This document shows, piece after piece, positions 1-11,253 of a stretch of DNA of 64,000 nt. Location of the stretch: contig CM029111.1 in assembly GCA_016859345.1 (NCBI GenBank), positions 12,527,714-12,591,713 on the forward strand. Direction: 5' to 3'. Origin of the DNA: Istiophorus platypterus. Lineage: Eukaryota; Chordata; Actinopteri; Istiophoriformes; Istiophoridae. A model generated the notes under the pieces. That model ran no database searches. It had not been told where the DNA came from and saw only the letters and a program-made list of their open reading frames with translations. How positions within the stretch are numbered: position 1 is the stretch's first letter; the number at the start of each line of letters is the position of its first letter. Position numbers and translations under genes: made by a program.

Positions 1-3000
1 GTTATGTTCGCATTTGGAATACTAACCACAGTTGTACATAATGGAGAATTAGTGGCTGGCTGTTTGTGAAATCATAGCTGTTTGTTTTTCTACCCTATGT
101 TTTGTTTTTGGTGTTGTCACTCATTTGATCTCTGTAAGTCAGCATTGTCTACTAAATGGCAGCCTGCCTGTCTTTCTGTCTCAACAGATCACAGTCTCTG
201 TCAGATGTCTTCCCTCCCTGCCCAGTGATTTTCCATTTTTCTACTCATACCTTTGAGCTTGGTTCTCTCATTCATGGAGCTAAACAACCAAGTGGCATCA
301 ACATGTTATTTTAATCTACACAAGGACTCAAATTTTCAAGAAAACCCTACAGTATATTCGAGCCCGGTGCGTAGCAAAAGTTCTGCGGTTATTAATAGGC
401 TTCACCATTGCAAATTGCCTTCTTGAGGCTGCCAGTGATCTATTATCACATCTGATGCCAAATTGCCCATGTGTATGGGGTATATTTGTAATTTCACCAG
501 TTTTCCCATACATATTGAGAATATATAGTTTTTGAAACTGACATTATATTGATGTTTTAGGCTAGGACAAAGTTTTTTTTTATTATAATAAGTGCCAGTT
601 GTTGCAGTTAATTGAAAATAAGCCAGCTTTCTGCTCATTTGTGAATATTCAATACCTTGCTGAATGATGCCCCATATGTGCTTAATCTGTTTATCAGAAG
701 TCATGCTCAGCCATGTGTCCTGGTCTAATCTTTCAGTCTGTGACTCCCACAGTCTGTCAGCCTGCCATACTCCTACAATAAGACTGCTAATCTTGGACAG
801 AGCTTCTGCTACCACCTTTTTTCATTAGACTTGGCTCAAGTCCAACGCTTCACAAAGGTTCATCCACAGTAAGCTAAAATACTGTTTATAAGGCTCAGTT
901 CGTACTTTGCCTTCGTGTGCTTTGAGCAAAGAAGTTCACTCTACAGCCTAAGCAACACACTTGACTGTAAGTCAGCCTTGCTCAGTAATGAACTCAGCTG
1001 TAATTAAAAGTTCTTAAATCCCACACCAGAAGACCAAACACTGTCCCTGAAAATGAAAGAGAAGCAAGTTCTGCTTGTTTTTTTTTCAAACGGCCAATGG
1101 CAGCAGCATTGAAATAGTCATGTTCATTCAAGTTTTAGCCTGCTGTGGAAGGGCCCATTAGTGGTCATCTGATAGCTCTCAGTCAAACCTGCTGATGGAG
1201 CCAGAGCATATCCTGGGTCAAAGACAGCATAGCTTTCATAAGTGAAGCAATTTAGTTAACATGTGATCATCATAGTAGTGTTGACAGCGCTGTAATTGAT
1301 CTTAATTGTTTTCAGAGAAAAAGAAAGCTCTTGGGCCCCTCAAGTAAGGGACTCAAAGACAGCTGCTGTCCTCATTATGTGTCTCTTATTTGAGAATGTA
1401 AAAATTTTAAAGTTGAATTTCTGTTCATTCTTTCAGTAGCTTAGCTGCCATGTTTCCGCTCAGTTGTTGGACTGCAAATGAAAATTTGTAGTCCTTGATC
1501 AGATGTGGACAATCTGACCAGTAATTAATCATCATTAACCCAAGTCCAATGACAGATTTAATTAAACAAATAATGTGGGCTATTTTTGCATCAGGGTCAG
1601 AATTAAACTGTGTATGTTGGGAAAAAAAAACTTTTAGTAACTGCTTCATATTGAATTAGTCGAATGATCACAAGTAAATTAGGCAAATTGCCAGGACTCA
1701 AAATTACTGCTTCTGCCCTTGTTTCTCCTTTTTTAACCAGAAAATCTAAGAAATCCATAAAATAGGATTGTACGAATGATATAAATTAAATGAGACTAAA
1801 TATGTAAAACACATCAAACTATGCTAACCCGTTACTTTTATCAATGAAAAGGGTTGGAGCCTACAAGGAGAAAAAATAAAACAAGCTGTCACAGTCTCCT
1901 GACAACAGATTTTGTCTTTTTAGAGCATGATGCTATTATTTACATGATTTGGGTAAATATTATTTAGTTAGTTAACTGTAAAAAAAAAAAACAAAAGAAA
2001 ATTAATCAGTAATGCAAAGAATATTATCATAAAGAAGAAGCAACCCATGGTGAATTGGTTAAATGAACAGCCACAGAAAACAAATACATGCGTCAGTTTG
2101 TCTAAGTGTTACCTGATACGTCATTAAGGAAAGGGAGGCTACATTAAGACCAGCTTCAGCTCTCCATACAAAGAGAGTTGTAAAATTCTATCCCATCGTA
2201 TTACAAAACCTTTGCGAATTTTTTTGGCCATTGAGAGGCCTTCAATTTCACAACTCAGTTATTAAAACTGTGCTTCCTGGATTGTTTGAACACCCGCTAA
2301 GACTGTTTATGGTGCCATTCCTGTTATATCTTGAAACAATGGTGACATTTCAGGCTCAGTCACTGCTGCTTGCAGTAAGCACTCCCAATGTTCCCACCTG
2401 TATAAAAATTCGGCACAAGTCCAGCCACTGACCTTTTGGGTCAGCCAGCTTTGCAATTTAGCTGTTAATCACTAACATCACTAATTTGGACTGTTGGTTA
2501 TTCAACGGTCAGGCCTTGGTAGTAATAAAGGACCTGATAACTGAAGGTGGGATGACCTTTAGGATTCTGAAGAAGTAGATGTTTAAGCTGGAGGCTATAT
2601 GTTGGCCCTGCCCCAGAGATCCAAGGTCTGGGCACCTTGTCCATCTCGTAATTATTTCTTGGCTCAGTCTCCATAGGCTGTGGATATGGAGCCACCCATC
2701 AAACTATATATTGCAGTAAGACGGCAAAATAGATTGTGCTCTTGGCTAAAGGCGCAAATAAGTGCAATTAGCCTACTTCACTGTGACTTATATGTTGTTA
2801 ATGATCATAAATCATGCTGTAGTGGTCAACTGTTGATGGATATTTTATTTAGAAGAGATGATCTATGTCAGTGTAAATGTTCATGATCAATTTTATAGCT
2901 CTGTGTGAGTAAGAGATGCCCTGCAGCCTTGTAAACACAACAAATGGGAGGCATGTGTTAAGACTCCGGGTGTAATAGGACACATTAACTTAGGGAATGT

Positions 3001-4988
3001 CATGCATCTGTGCTATGAGTGCCTCCATAAGTGGCTCATTCTTTCAGAATAAACGTTCTGTTGTTGGCTTGATATGTTCTCAGAGATGGGATTGTCACCA
3101 CTGGTCAGGGCTACATGAGTAACTCATGAACTACACGGAGTGGATTCCACAGCAATGTTTGTATATGCTGGTGGGATTTAATGAGACCTTTACTGGTGCT
3201 CTGACTCACAAGCTGATGACGGAAGTGCAGTGCCCTCAGAATTACAGGGTGTTAGGTTGCTATTTAGATTGAAACCACCACCGGACAGAATAAACACTAC
3301 ATTTTCTTGAATTACTTTCTTGGTCAGCTAATTTCAAAGAAATATTTCATCCATCATATGTGAGTGAAAGCTGTAAAAGGGCAAAAGTATTTGCTGTGTG
3401 TTTTGCATCTCTTTGAGTCATATGTTAACAGTCAGCCAGCTGTTTAAATAGCATCTACGCAAAAACGCCTCAACTCCCCTCACCCCCAATTCTTGACGAA
3501 AGCCTGTGGGTTTTTTTGGTTTCTCATGTTGTTTTACTGTAGTTAACTGTGTGTCATCCACCACAACTCCGCAGTGTGACTGATGAAAGGAAAAGGCACC
3601 AGTTTCATTCCTTTTCCCTGACTCAGATTGTTCTTAATCACTAGTAATCCAGTCTCAAGTCTGAAGGAGTTCTTGAATCCAAGGCTCTGAGCTAATTTAA
3701 ATTAAACCAGGATTAAATAATTCCCAGTATTGATTTTTTTGTTGATCAGTAACAATGATGATAAATGAGTTTAACTAATACAGTGTGTTTGGAAATAAAC
3801 AGGTAAAACATTGTAGTTATCAACATTATTTACAGAGACTTGTTGTCCGGTGTATTTCATATCATTCATATTATTGACAAAAATTTTTAATGTTGAGTGT
3901 TGCTGTATTGTATTATTGGAGTAGAGTGGGTAGTGTATGGTCAATCTTTAGAGCTCTTTCTTCTTTTTCGTTGATAACTGCTGCTTGTGGCCTAAAAACA
4001 ATGCTATAAGAGCAGCAGGAGTGAACCAAAACATTAAAGCATTAACATTAAAGGTGATTTGTGCAGTCTTGTTGCAAGATTTACATTTCTGACTTATGGG
4101 GCATTTTCAACACAGGACTCGGCCGACCTTCATTTCAAGGGACTAGAAACTAAATTTGATTTCTGTATGCTAGTTCCATTTGCCAAAATAGTCCTAGCTT
4201 CAGGCTCTCCAATGGTTCAAACACATGAATGAGCTGAGAGCGTGGGCAAACTAGAGAGAGAGAGACAGCTAGTGAGTGATTGATTAAGAAGGAGCAGTGA
4301 TGAGAGAACAAAGTTAGTGAAGAAGAGAAATAAATTTTTCTTCCCTCATTATTTAATTTCTCTAGCAGAAATAAATAACCAGTAAACACTCAGCATATTG
4401 TCAATGTCTGAGACAGGCATTGTAGAGATTTCGGCCCCCCCCCCCCACATCCGCATATCTCCATTTCATCCATTCATAACATCCACCGAAACAAAAAGCC
4501 AAAAAAAAACAACATAACTCTTGTGTTGTTGTTTGCCTAATCTTCACGGTTCTTTAGATGTGGGGGAAATGCAAACAGGAAAGCATTAGTTACCAGTTTA
4601 GTTCCTGGAACTGCTTTGGTTGAAAATGGCTTTGAGCAGAGAAGACAATCTTCCTGTCAGGCAGTCCCCAGAGAAAAGAGTTGTGAAGGTGTGCCATGTA
4701 AAGGAAGATCCCCAGGGACACACTGACGTTAGTGGAACACAACCACCAGCTGGAAACATAGAGATAGCTATAAGTACATCCAACAAGGGCAAAGTGCAAC
4801 TTGTTTTTCAGATGAGCTGTGTTTATTGGTGTATGTTTTCAAGCTCAGTAGGCACCAACTAACTTATGTGTATTTGCACGGTTTTAATTTAACTGTTCAT
4901 TCTGAAGTCTCAAGGGACACAGAGCAGGTTTCTCATTCTAAGTTCTCCATTTTCTTTCTTTTTTTATATCTGCTGCTGCTGCCCACAG
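1..4988 (+). other. Intronic sequence upstream of the first visible dlgap4 exon
   Basis: No exon of a recognisable protein was found here on either strand. The next dlgap4 exon starts at 4989 in phase 1, so at least one earlier coding exon lies before the window, and this stretch is best read as its intron. It is AT-rich with homopolymer runs, for example a C run near 4435-4447. A short open frame at 4626-4816 is discussed as a finding. A mammalian DLGAP4 short isoform begins with an alternative first exon just upstream of the equivalent exon; I looked for a counterpart and did not see one. Confidence 0.6.
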
Positions 4989-7900
4989 TCAGCAATAGGA
5001 AGGCTCCTCCTCCAGTCCCACCCCGTACCACCTCCAAGCCCCTCATCTCAGTGACGCTGCAGAGCAGCACCGAGTCGGCCCAGGACACCTACCTTGACCA
5101 GCAGGACCGCGGTAGTGAGGCCAACAGCCAGTCAGGACGCAGCAACTCCTCTGACAGTCTTTGTAGCATTCGTACTGGCAGTCTGGCTAAGGTGACCCAG
5201 CATCCGCCAGCTGCTGTCCATGCTGCAAACCCTGCACCCACTGCAGGCTCTGTACCTCCTGTTCCCGCCCCTCGTGACCTCCCTCCCACCATCACTGTCT
5301 CCACTGCCACAACTTCCACATCTACCCAGCCCCAAAATGACATCCTGAGCACTGGTGTCACCCTAGAGCAGCCCCCGACTGCACCCAAGAGGAAGCTGTC
5401 CTCAATCGGAATTCAGGTAAGATTTGTTTACTTTTGTGATGGGATACATTCATACTGGGGGAAGGGAGAAAGCCACCTTCACAGTTGTATTTGACTCTTT
5501 TTCTGGCATCAATGATTATTTAGGTGGATTGCCTTCTTCCAATTCCAAGAGAGGAACCACTACCCCTGGCTACACCCCTAAAATTTCAGTCAATTGGAGT
5601 TCAAGTGGAGAACGGCAGGCCGTAAGTATACACTCACATTTGACCAAACGGTAAATGAGAAGCTCTAAGCAGTGATCGTTTGTGTATTCCAGTCCTCATA
5701 AAGATGTTGCAAAGTATAAATATACTTGATAAGAAATACGACAATATAATTACATGCATACTTTGATATTGCTATTAATGGTGTCATTGCATGAATATAC
5801 ACCAATCAGCCACAACATTAAACCCGGAAACTGCTTTTAATCGTGTGGCTAGTCAGTGTATATTGAGACTAAGCTGTTCATTTTGAAGTGGCAACTTTAG
5901 ACTTAAGCCCTCCCTACGCCCTGCATAGTATATTGAACTGTTGTGTTCATATGGCCTGCTGAGCTTGTAAAATATGTAGCTGCTGCTACAGAGTTTGAAC
6001 AGATGGAGCAAAGACTATTTTAGTATAAAAACTGAATCAGACAGCAAAGGTCTTTATTTAACTGGGGATAGATTGATCATTAGAACTGAAGGGAGCATTA
6101 TGAGTCAAAGTACAGCCAAAAACCTGTGGGCTTCTCTAAGGAGGTTTGTTCCTGGTCCGGTTGGATAAATCTTGGTGAGAGCTGAGCTGTCGGTGGTTAG
6201 ATAAGTGTTTAAAAAAAATTAATTTCATTTCCCTTATAGTAACATATATACATATCTGAAAAAAATTAAATCACAATATTATGCTGTTGATTTTTTACCC
6301 TAATTCCAGGCCTCTATGTCTGAATGCACTGTAACTGTTCCCTTGCTTTTCCCTCCATGGCTGCACACATGGCTTGCAGTGTTTTGCTGGTGAATCTGCA
6401 GCCTGTGTAACGGTGAGAGGCTGAGGTCATTCAGCAGTCAGCCTGGCAGCAGCAGCACAGCAGCCCAGCACTCTGATTGATGCCCTTTTACTCTTGTTTT
6501 GACTGTAGCGAGCTGAACATAGTGAGAAACTGGCCATTTAAACTCCTCCAGTGCACTGTAATTTCCTCTAATCAAATTTCTCTGACAGCCCACTTCCTTT
6601 TCTCCTGCTCATTATCTCTGAAGCCGGCAGTCCACTTAGCATTATGTTGTATACCTGATTTGTTGTTAATTTCCCTGCTGCCCGATCCTGGATACTGTGT
6701 CTTTTCTTTTTTCTTTGCGCTTTATTGCAGTAGATGATGCTGCACCATCATCTGCCACAATGTCCTGTCAGTTAAACTCACTGACCTGAATCTGTTACTA
6801 TGGAGTATGTTTGACGCATCACTTCATTGTCTTATTTATTTAACTGTCTGTCAGGAGCTGATGTTTATGCATGTCTCTGCAGCCTCAGCCGGGACAACAG
6901 CATGGCCTCCAGACAAAATACAGAGACTGAATCTCAGGAGCCCCAGGATGCCGCAATTGCAGAAAACAACACAGCCAACTGCACTAACAGTCAAACAGTG
7001 AATACAACTGCTCCCAATGGACAGGACAGAGCCATGGAACAGCAGCCCCTTAAACACACCACAGCTCCATCCAGGATATCCATCTCACCCCCGGAGACTC
7101 TGGATCCAGCTTTAGACCCCTCCTCGTTGCCACCGCCAGACCCCAGCCTGGGGACCGGAAACTGCAGCGCCCACGGTGATCCTGCTCAACCCAGCACGCC
7201 AGCTTGCCTCCGAGATGGTAACTGGTTTCTGAAGCTGCTGCAGGCGGAAACGGGCCGCATGGAGGGCTGGTGTCAACAGATGGAGAAGGAGACCAAAGAC
7301 AACCAGCTCTCAGAGGAGGGTAAGTGATATGAAGTGGCTATCAAAACATTAGGTCCTATTTACCTATTTGGGTCCTATTTAGAATGTGCCTCAAACCACC
7401 TCCTGAGTTAGTCTGAATGATCAGATTTGATTTCGTCTTGAATACTTTTTGGATGCATTTACACATAGCTTTTTTTGAGGATGGATGGCTATCTTAGTGG
7501 CCCAAGACACTTGAAGTAGCAAAATATAAAAGGGGTCTTAATGATCTCACAACTACTTCATTTAAATGTTTGTTTATTATAACTAATTCTTTATTTTAAA
7601 AGTGTGTTCTCTTTCAGATTGTGATTTATTTTTTTCAAGAGATACACTTGTGCAAGAAAAAATTTACTGTTTAAATATAGACAGACAGAAAATTAACACT
7701 CACAAGTTACAATTGTTTTACAATAAAAACAATTACAAGGGAAATTGCAAATACTTAACTATAGTCTTCTAAAATCCTCAAGTTGAATAACAGATTTCAA
7801 TGTCAAAGTTTTTTACAACTCATTTCATCTGAAGGGAGCTTGGTTCCTGAAACCAGATGACCCTTGACCTGATATTCTAAGTACTCTGTGCTCAGGAAGT

Positions 7901-10900
7901 TTTGGCAGTACTGCCTTATAGATTAATAACATACAATGCAAATTCCTTCCGTCAGTTGATGAGAACCATCCCATCTTTTCATATAAGATGCACTGATGAG
8001 TGAGGAATTTGTCACTAGTGTTTAAGTCGCAGTGCAGTGGGATAAAAAAAAGCACACATGATAAGAGACGAGAGGTTTTAATGTGGAATTCAGCTCCAAC
8101 ATACTAAAAAGCGGACATGATAGTAGATTGCATTAGGTCTTCATACTTGAAAAAGAGAGGCACGATTTATTTCTATACAAAAAGTAGTTTGTTTGTAATG
8201 TCTTCAAAGCCAGAATGCCCTATTCTAGAAAAATTAAATCAGTAAGGGTTATTTATATAGCACCCCTCTAGATGAGACATCACCAAGTGCTTCACCATAG
8301 AATACAAAAGTAAATACAGCAACATAAAACTGAGGCACCATATAAATGCAATAAAAAGTACAGCAAATAGCTTGTCAGATCAGTGATGTGAAGAATTGAA
8401 TTGATGTCCCTGTTACTGAAGTTCACAGACAGGGGATTAGGGCAGGCCTCATCTGTGTTGACTGTGGACAATGAGGACAAGCACGACAAACTCATTACCG
8501 CTATTGACTCAGAGTAATGCTTCTCATTAGAGTGGGAGTAAGCTTTGTTTTAGCTGTAACAGAGCCACCGCAGAGTCATTTCACTTTCTCCTCTCCCAGA
8601 ATACCACTCAGGCTTTTAGGCAGATCTGTCTCTGCAGTGTCTTAAATATGAATGAGCAAGAGGCAGACTAGCAGTGGAGGCTCCATCAGATTATCATTCC
8701 TCCATCTCTCCGAGGACCTGAATTATAAATTCCATTTACATGCAAATATTAGGCATAAAATAGTTGAATAAAGAGTCATTTGTTGTCCTTCCTAAGGTTG
8801 AGTTGAGAATTTACTTCTAAGGAAGTCCTTCACTATCACAGAATGTTAAATGGTAAATGTTTGCATAAATATTTATTTACTAGACAACAGGAATAAATTC
8901 TAAAGTTACCCCATCCTTTGCTTTGATGTAGCTTTGACCCTTCATTTACTGTTTCCCTCTAGTGCAAAAAGACCTGTGTCTTTGTTCAAAGTAGCAGCCT
9001 TTTATGTCCGTTTTGTAGTGTTATGTAGGTAATTTTTTAAAGCTCAAAATGTTTCTTTCATTTCTCTGCTCATTCTTGTCAGCTTGTTGATGATATATCA
9101 TATTCTTCTATGCTTTCATAGTGTTGGGGACGATCCGCAGTGCAGTAGGCAGCGCTCAGCTCCTCATGTCACAGAAGTTTGAGCAGTTTAGAGGGCTCTG
9201 TAATGAGAACTTGGTGAGTTGCTCCATTAAATCCTATTGAATATCTCTCCTCATTCGCTACAGTACAACATGTTTGTTTTTTTTTTTGTTTTTTTATAGC
9301 CTCTCAAATTCTTACTGACCTCAATTGCTTTCATCTTTGTACTGCCAACATCATCTGTCCTACACACACTGATATACTGACGTCTTCCTATTACATTCCA
9401 TTTAGAGAGAATCCAGAAATATGAAATCCTCAATAATTTATTCAGTCAGATTTACTGTGATAGATGATAATTTCGTTTACCTAATTCAACTGTCTGCTGT
9501 TCCTCCTTGTCAGACATTTTCTATTACATGTTTGATATTACTGAAATTGACTAATCTTGGAAAGATGATTGGTGTCAAATGTTTTTTCTCTTCAACAATT
9601 TGCTTGGAGAGAGGCTGCCCAGGAAACACATCTGCAGGGAGGGATATGATTAATTCTCTGTGATTTGGCCAAAGCCATTCATCTACCACTTCTCTATATG
9701 GTCTCATTTTTCTCTCACCAGAATATGAATGCCAACCCACGACCAACGGCACAGGACCTCGCAGGGTTCTGGGATCTGCTACAACTCTCGATAGAAGATA
9801 TCAGCATGAAATTTGATGAGCTCTACCAGCTGAAAGCCAACAACTGGCAGCTTCCTGAGAAGAAGGTGATTTTTGGTGCCCGACAGTACGCAAAATACAG
9901 AGGTTCTTTTGGGTAGTAACTACAGTAGAATTGTAGAATTGAAGTTCAGTTTATAGCCAGCACAAGTGGGTCACCGGGAGTGTCTCCGTAGGTATCTATG
10001 CCGTAGCTAACTGTGCCATGGGTAACTATGCCGTAGGTAACTATGCCATAGGTTTTGATTTATCATTGAGAGTTGAATTTCACTTATACCCTCTCTGCAA
10101 CATTCAGCTGTATCATGCTTTATTTTCCTGGTTTATTTACTTGGTGATACTGGGCGACAGTGAGCTACACACAGATTTATAGAACTAGAGTTACATCTCG
10201 GTCACTTGTAATGTTATTTTGCTGTGTTTCCTCACTGAATTGGAGACTAATGCAGTACAATCACTGTTTTATATTAATTTCTTGTTAGTGTGAACATAAG
10301 GTTTTCTGTAAAATTCGTTTGTTAGATGTCTGTAACTGACTGAGTCTTTCTTTAACTGTCTTAAAGTTGTCTTGACTAACTCCACTGGCATCAGAAACAT
10401 GTAGGGGAAAACACCAGAACCCAGCCGCAGTTGTTGCTTTCCTCAGATGCTGTTCCCCAGACTATGCACATTGTCACCATAGGAACCAGCATTAACTCTT
10501 AACACACAAATGTAAATCCAACTTAAGTCAAGTCATCGATGTCACTCAGCAGAACATTAATTAGCAATTATTTTAATAATCAATTCATTATTTAAGACAT
10601 TTTTAAGCAAAAATGCCAAACATTTGCGTGCTTCTCAAAAGTGAGGATATGCTAATTGTCTACGTTTTATATCACTGTTAATTGTATATCTTTGGGTTTT
10701 GGACTGTATTCCAATAAAACAAGGGAACTGGAGATGTCAACTTGTCCCCTTGTAAACTAAAATGAGCATTTTTCAGGAAAATTTTCTAATATTTTAGTGA
10801 ACTGCAGATTAATCTGCAGATTAATCAGTAATGAAAATAATTCCCCTTGCAGCCCTCAGCTCAAGCCTAAAGGAGTTTAGCTTTTACGTTAACTTCATAG

Positions 10901-11253
10901 ATTTACAACTGTCTAAAGCTATGCTTAATAGCTTACAAACGACAGTATATCAACTTCCCTGCAGGTTGTATTTCAGCTAGTGTCACACTGTACTTTATTC
11001 CTCTTCCCTTCTTGGCATATTTCCTCAGGTTGAAAACAAGCAGCTTCCATCATCTGTGCCAAAGAAGCAGTCTAAGCCCAAACTGTCAGCAGGGAAGGAC
11101 AGGAGCGTGGACTCTGCTGTGGACAAGCAGCGGCAAGAAGCCAGGAAACGGCTGATGGCAGCAAAGCGCGCAGCATCAGTACGACAGAATTCTGCCACAG
11201 AAAGCGCTGACAGCATCGAAATCTACGTCCCCGAGGCCCAAACCCGCCTCTGA
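4989..11253 (+). CDS. dlgap4: DLGAP4 (SAPAP4/GKAP-family postsynaptic scaffold), 3' part
   Basis: Scaffold of the postsynaptic density that joins PSD-95-type guanylate kinases to SHANK proteins. Six exons: 4989-5416, 5524-5621, 6883-7319, 9122-9213, 9722-9865, 11029-11253 (stop TGA). All join in frame with AG/GT borders and give about 473 C-terminal residues, similar to the short mammalian DLGAP4 isoform. In order: a proline-rich segment (APPPVPPRTTSKP), a Ser-rich stretch, two LC8-type motifs (SIGIQVD and SIGVQVE), a linker, then the conserved GKAP C-terminal domain (WFLKLLQAETGRMEGW, SAVGSAQLLMSQKFEQFRG, RPTAQDLAGFWDLLQLSIED) and the end TESADSIEIYVPEAQTRL. QTRL is the family's SHANK PDZ ligand. 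KRKLSSIGIQVD and VPEAQTRL point to paralogue 4 rather than 1, 2 or 3; this rests on remembered family sequences. The N-terminal half is missing only because the window starts inside the gene. Confidence 0.87.
5794..5860. repeat. Fragment of a dispersed fish repeat (CAATCAGCCACAACATTAAA type)
   Basis: The wording around ACCAATCAGCCACAACATTA is one I recognise from a dispersed repeat seen many times in fish genomes. Only one end is present here, inside the dlgap4 intron. Family name not assigned. Confidence 0.45.
8247..8330. repeat. Fragment of a dispersed fish repeat (TTATTTATATAGCACC type)
   Basis: The sequence GGTTATTTATATAGCACC followed by CAAGTGCTTCACCATAGAA matches the start of a common teleost interspersed repeat (STATTTATATAGC...AAAGTGCTTTACA). 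It lies in the dlgap4 intron between exons 6883-7319 and 9122-9213. Confidence 0.45.
9986..10045. repeat. Four-copy 15-bp tandem repeat
   Basis: Four consecutive 15-base units close to CCGTAGGTAACTATG, directly visible at 9986, 10001, 10016 and 10031, with one to four substitutions per unit and a partial fifth unit. It sits in the last dlgap4 intron, about 120 bases after exon 9722-9865. Confidence 0.8.
10556..10855. repeat. Degenerate non-autonomous DNA-transposon-like repeat, GGGCTGCAAC family (copy 1)
   Basis: Runs from AATTAGCAATTATTTTAATAATC to GATTAATCAGTAATGAAAATAATT...TTGCAGCCCT. The inverted ends, rich in ATTAATCGATT-like words and closing in GCAGCCCT, are typical of a very common teleost repeat. 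Further copies are at 16546-17060 and 44663-44995. No coding capacity. Confidence 0.55.

Noticed and set aside
402..815. 137-codon minus-strand open frame in the dlgap4 intron
   Set aside because: Matches no family I know, sits in AT-rich sequence, has no gene-like codon pattern or splice context, and is about the length expected by chance in 64 kb.
4826..5494. 222-codon frame beginning before and ending after the first dlgap4 exon
   Set aside because: The dlgap4 exon is 4989-5416, bounded by a CCCACAG acceptor and a GTAAGA donor. The extra residues are intron read-through.
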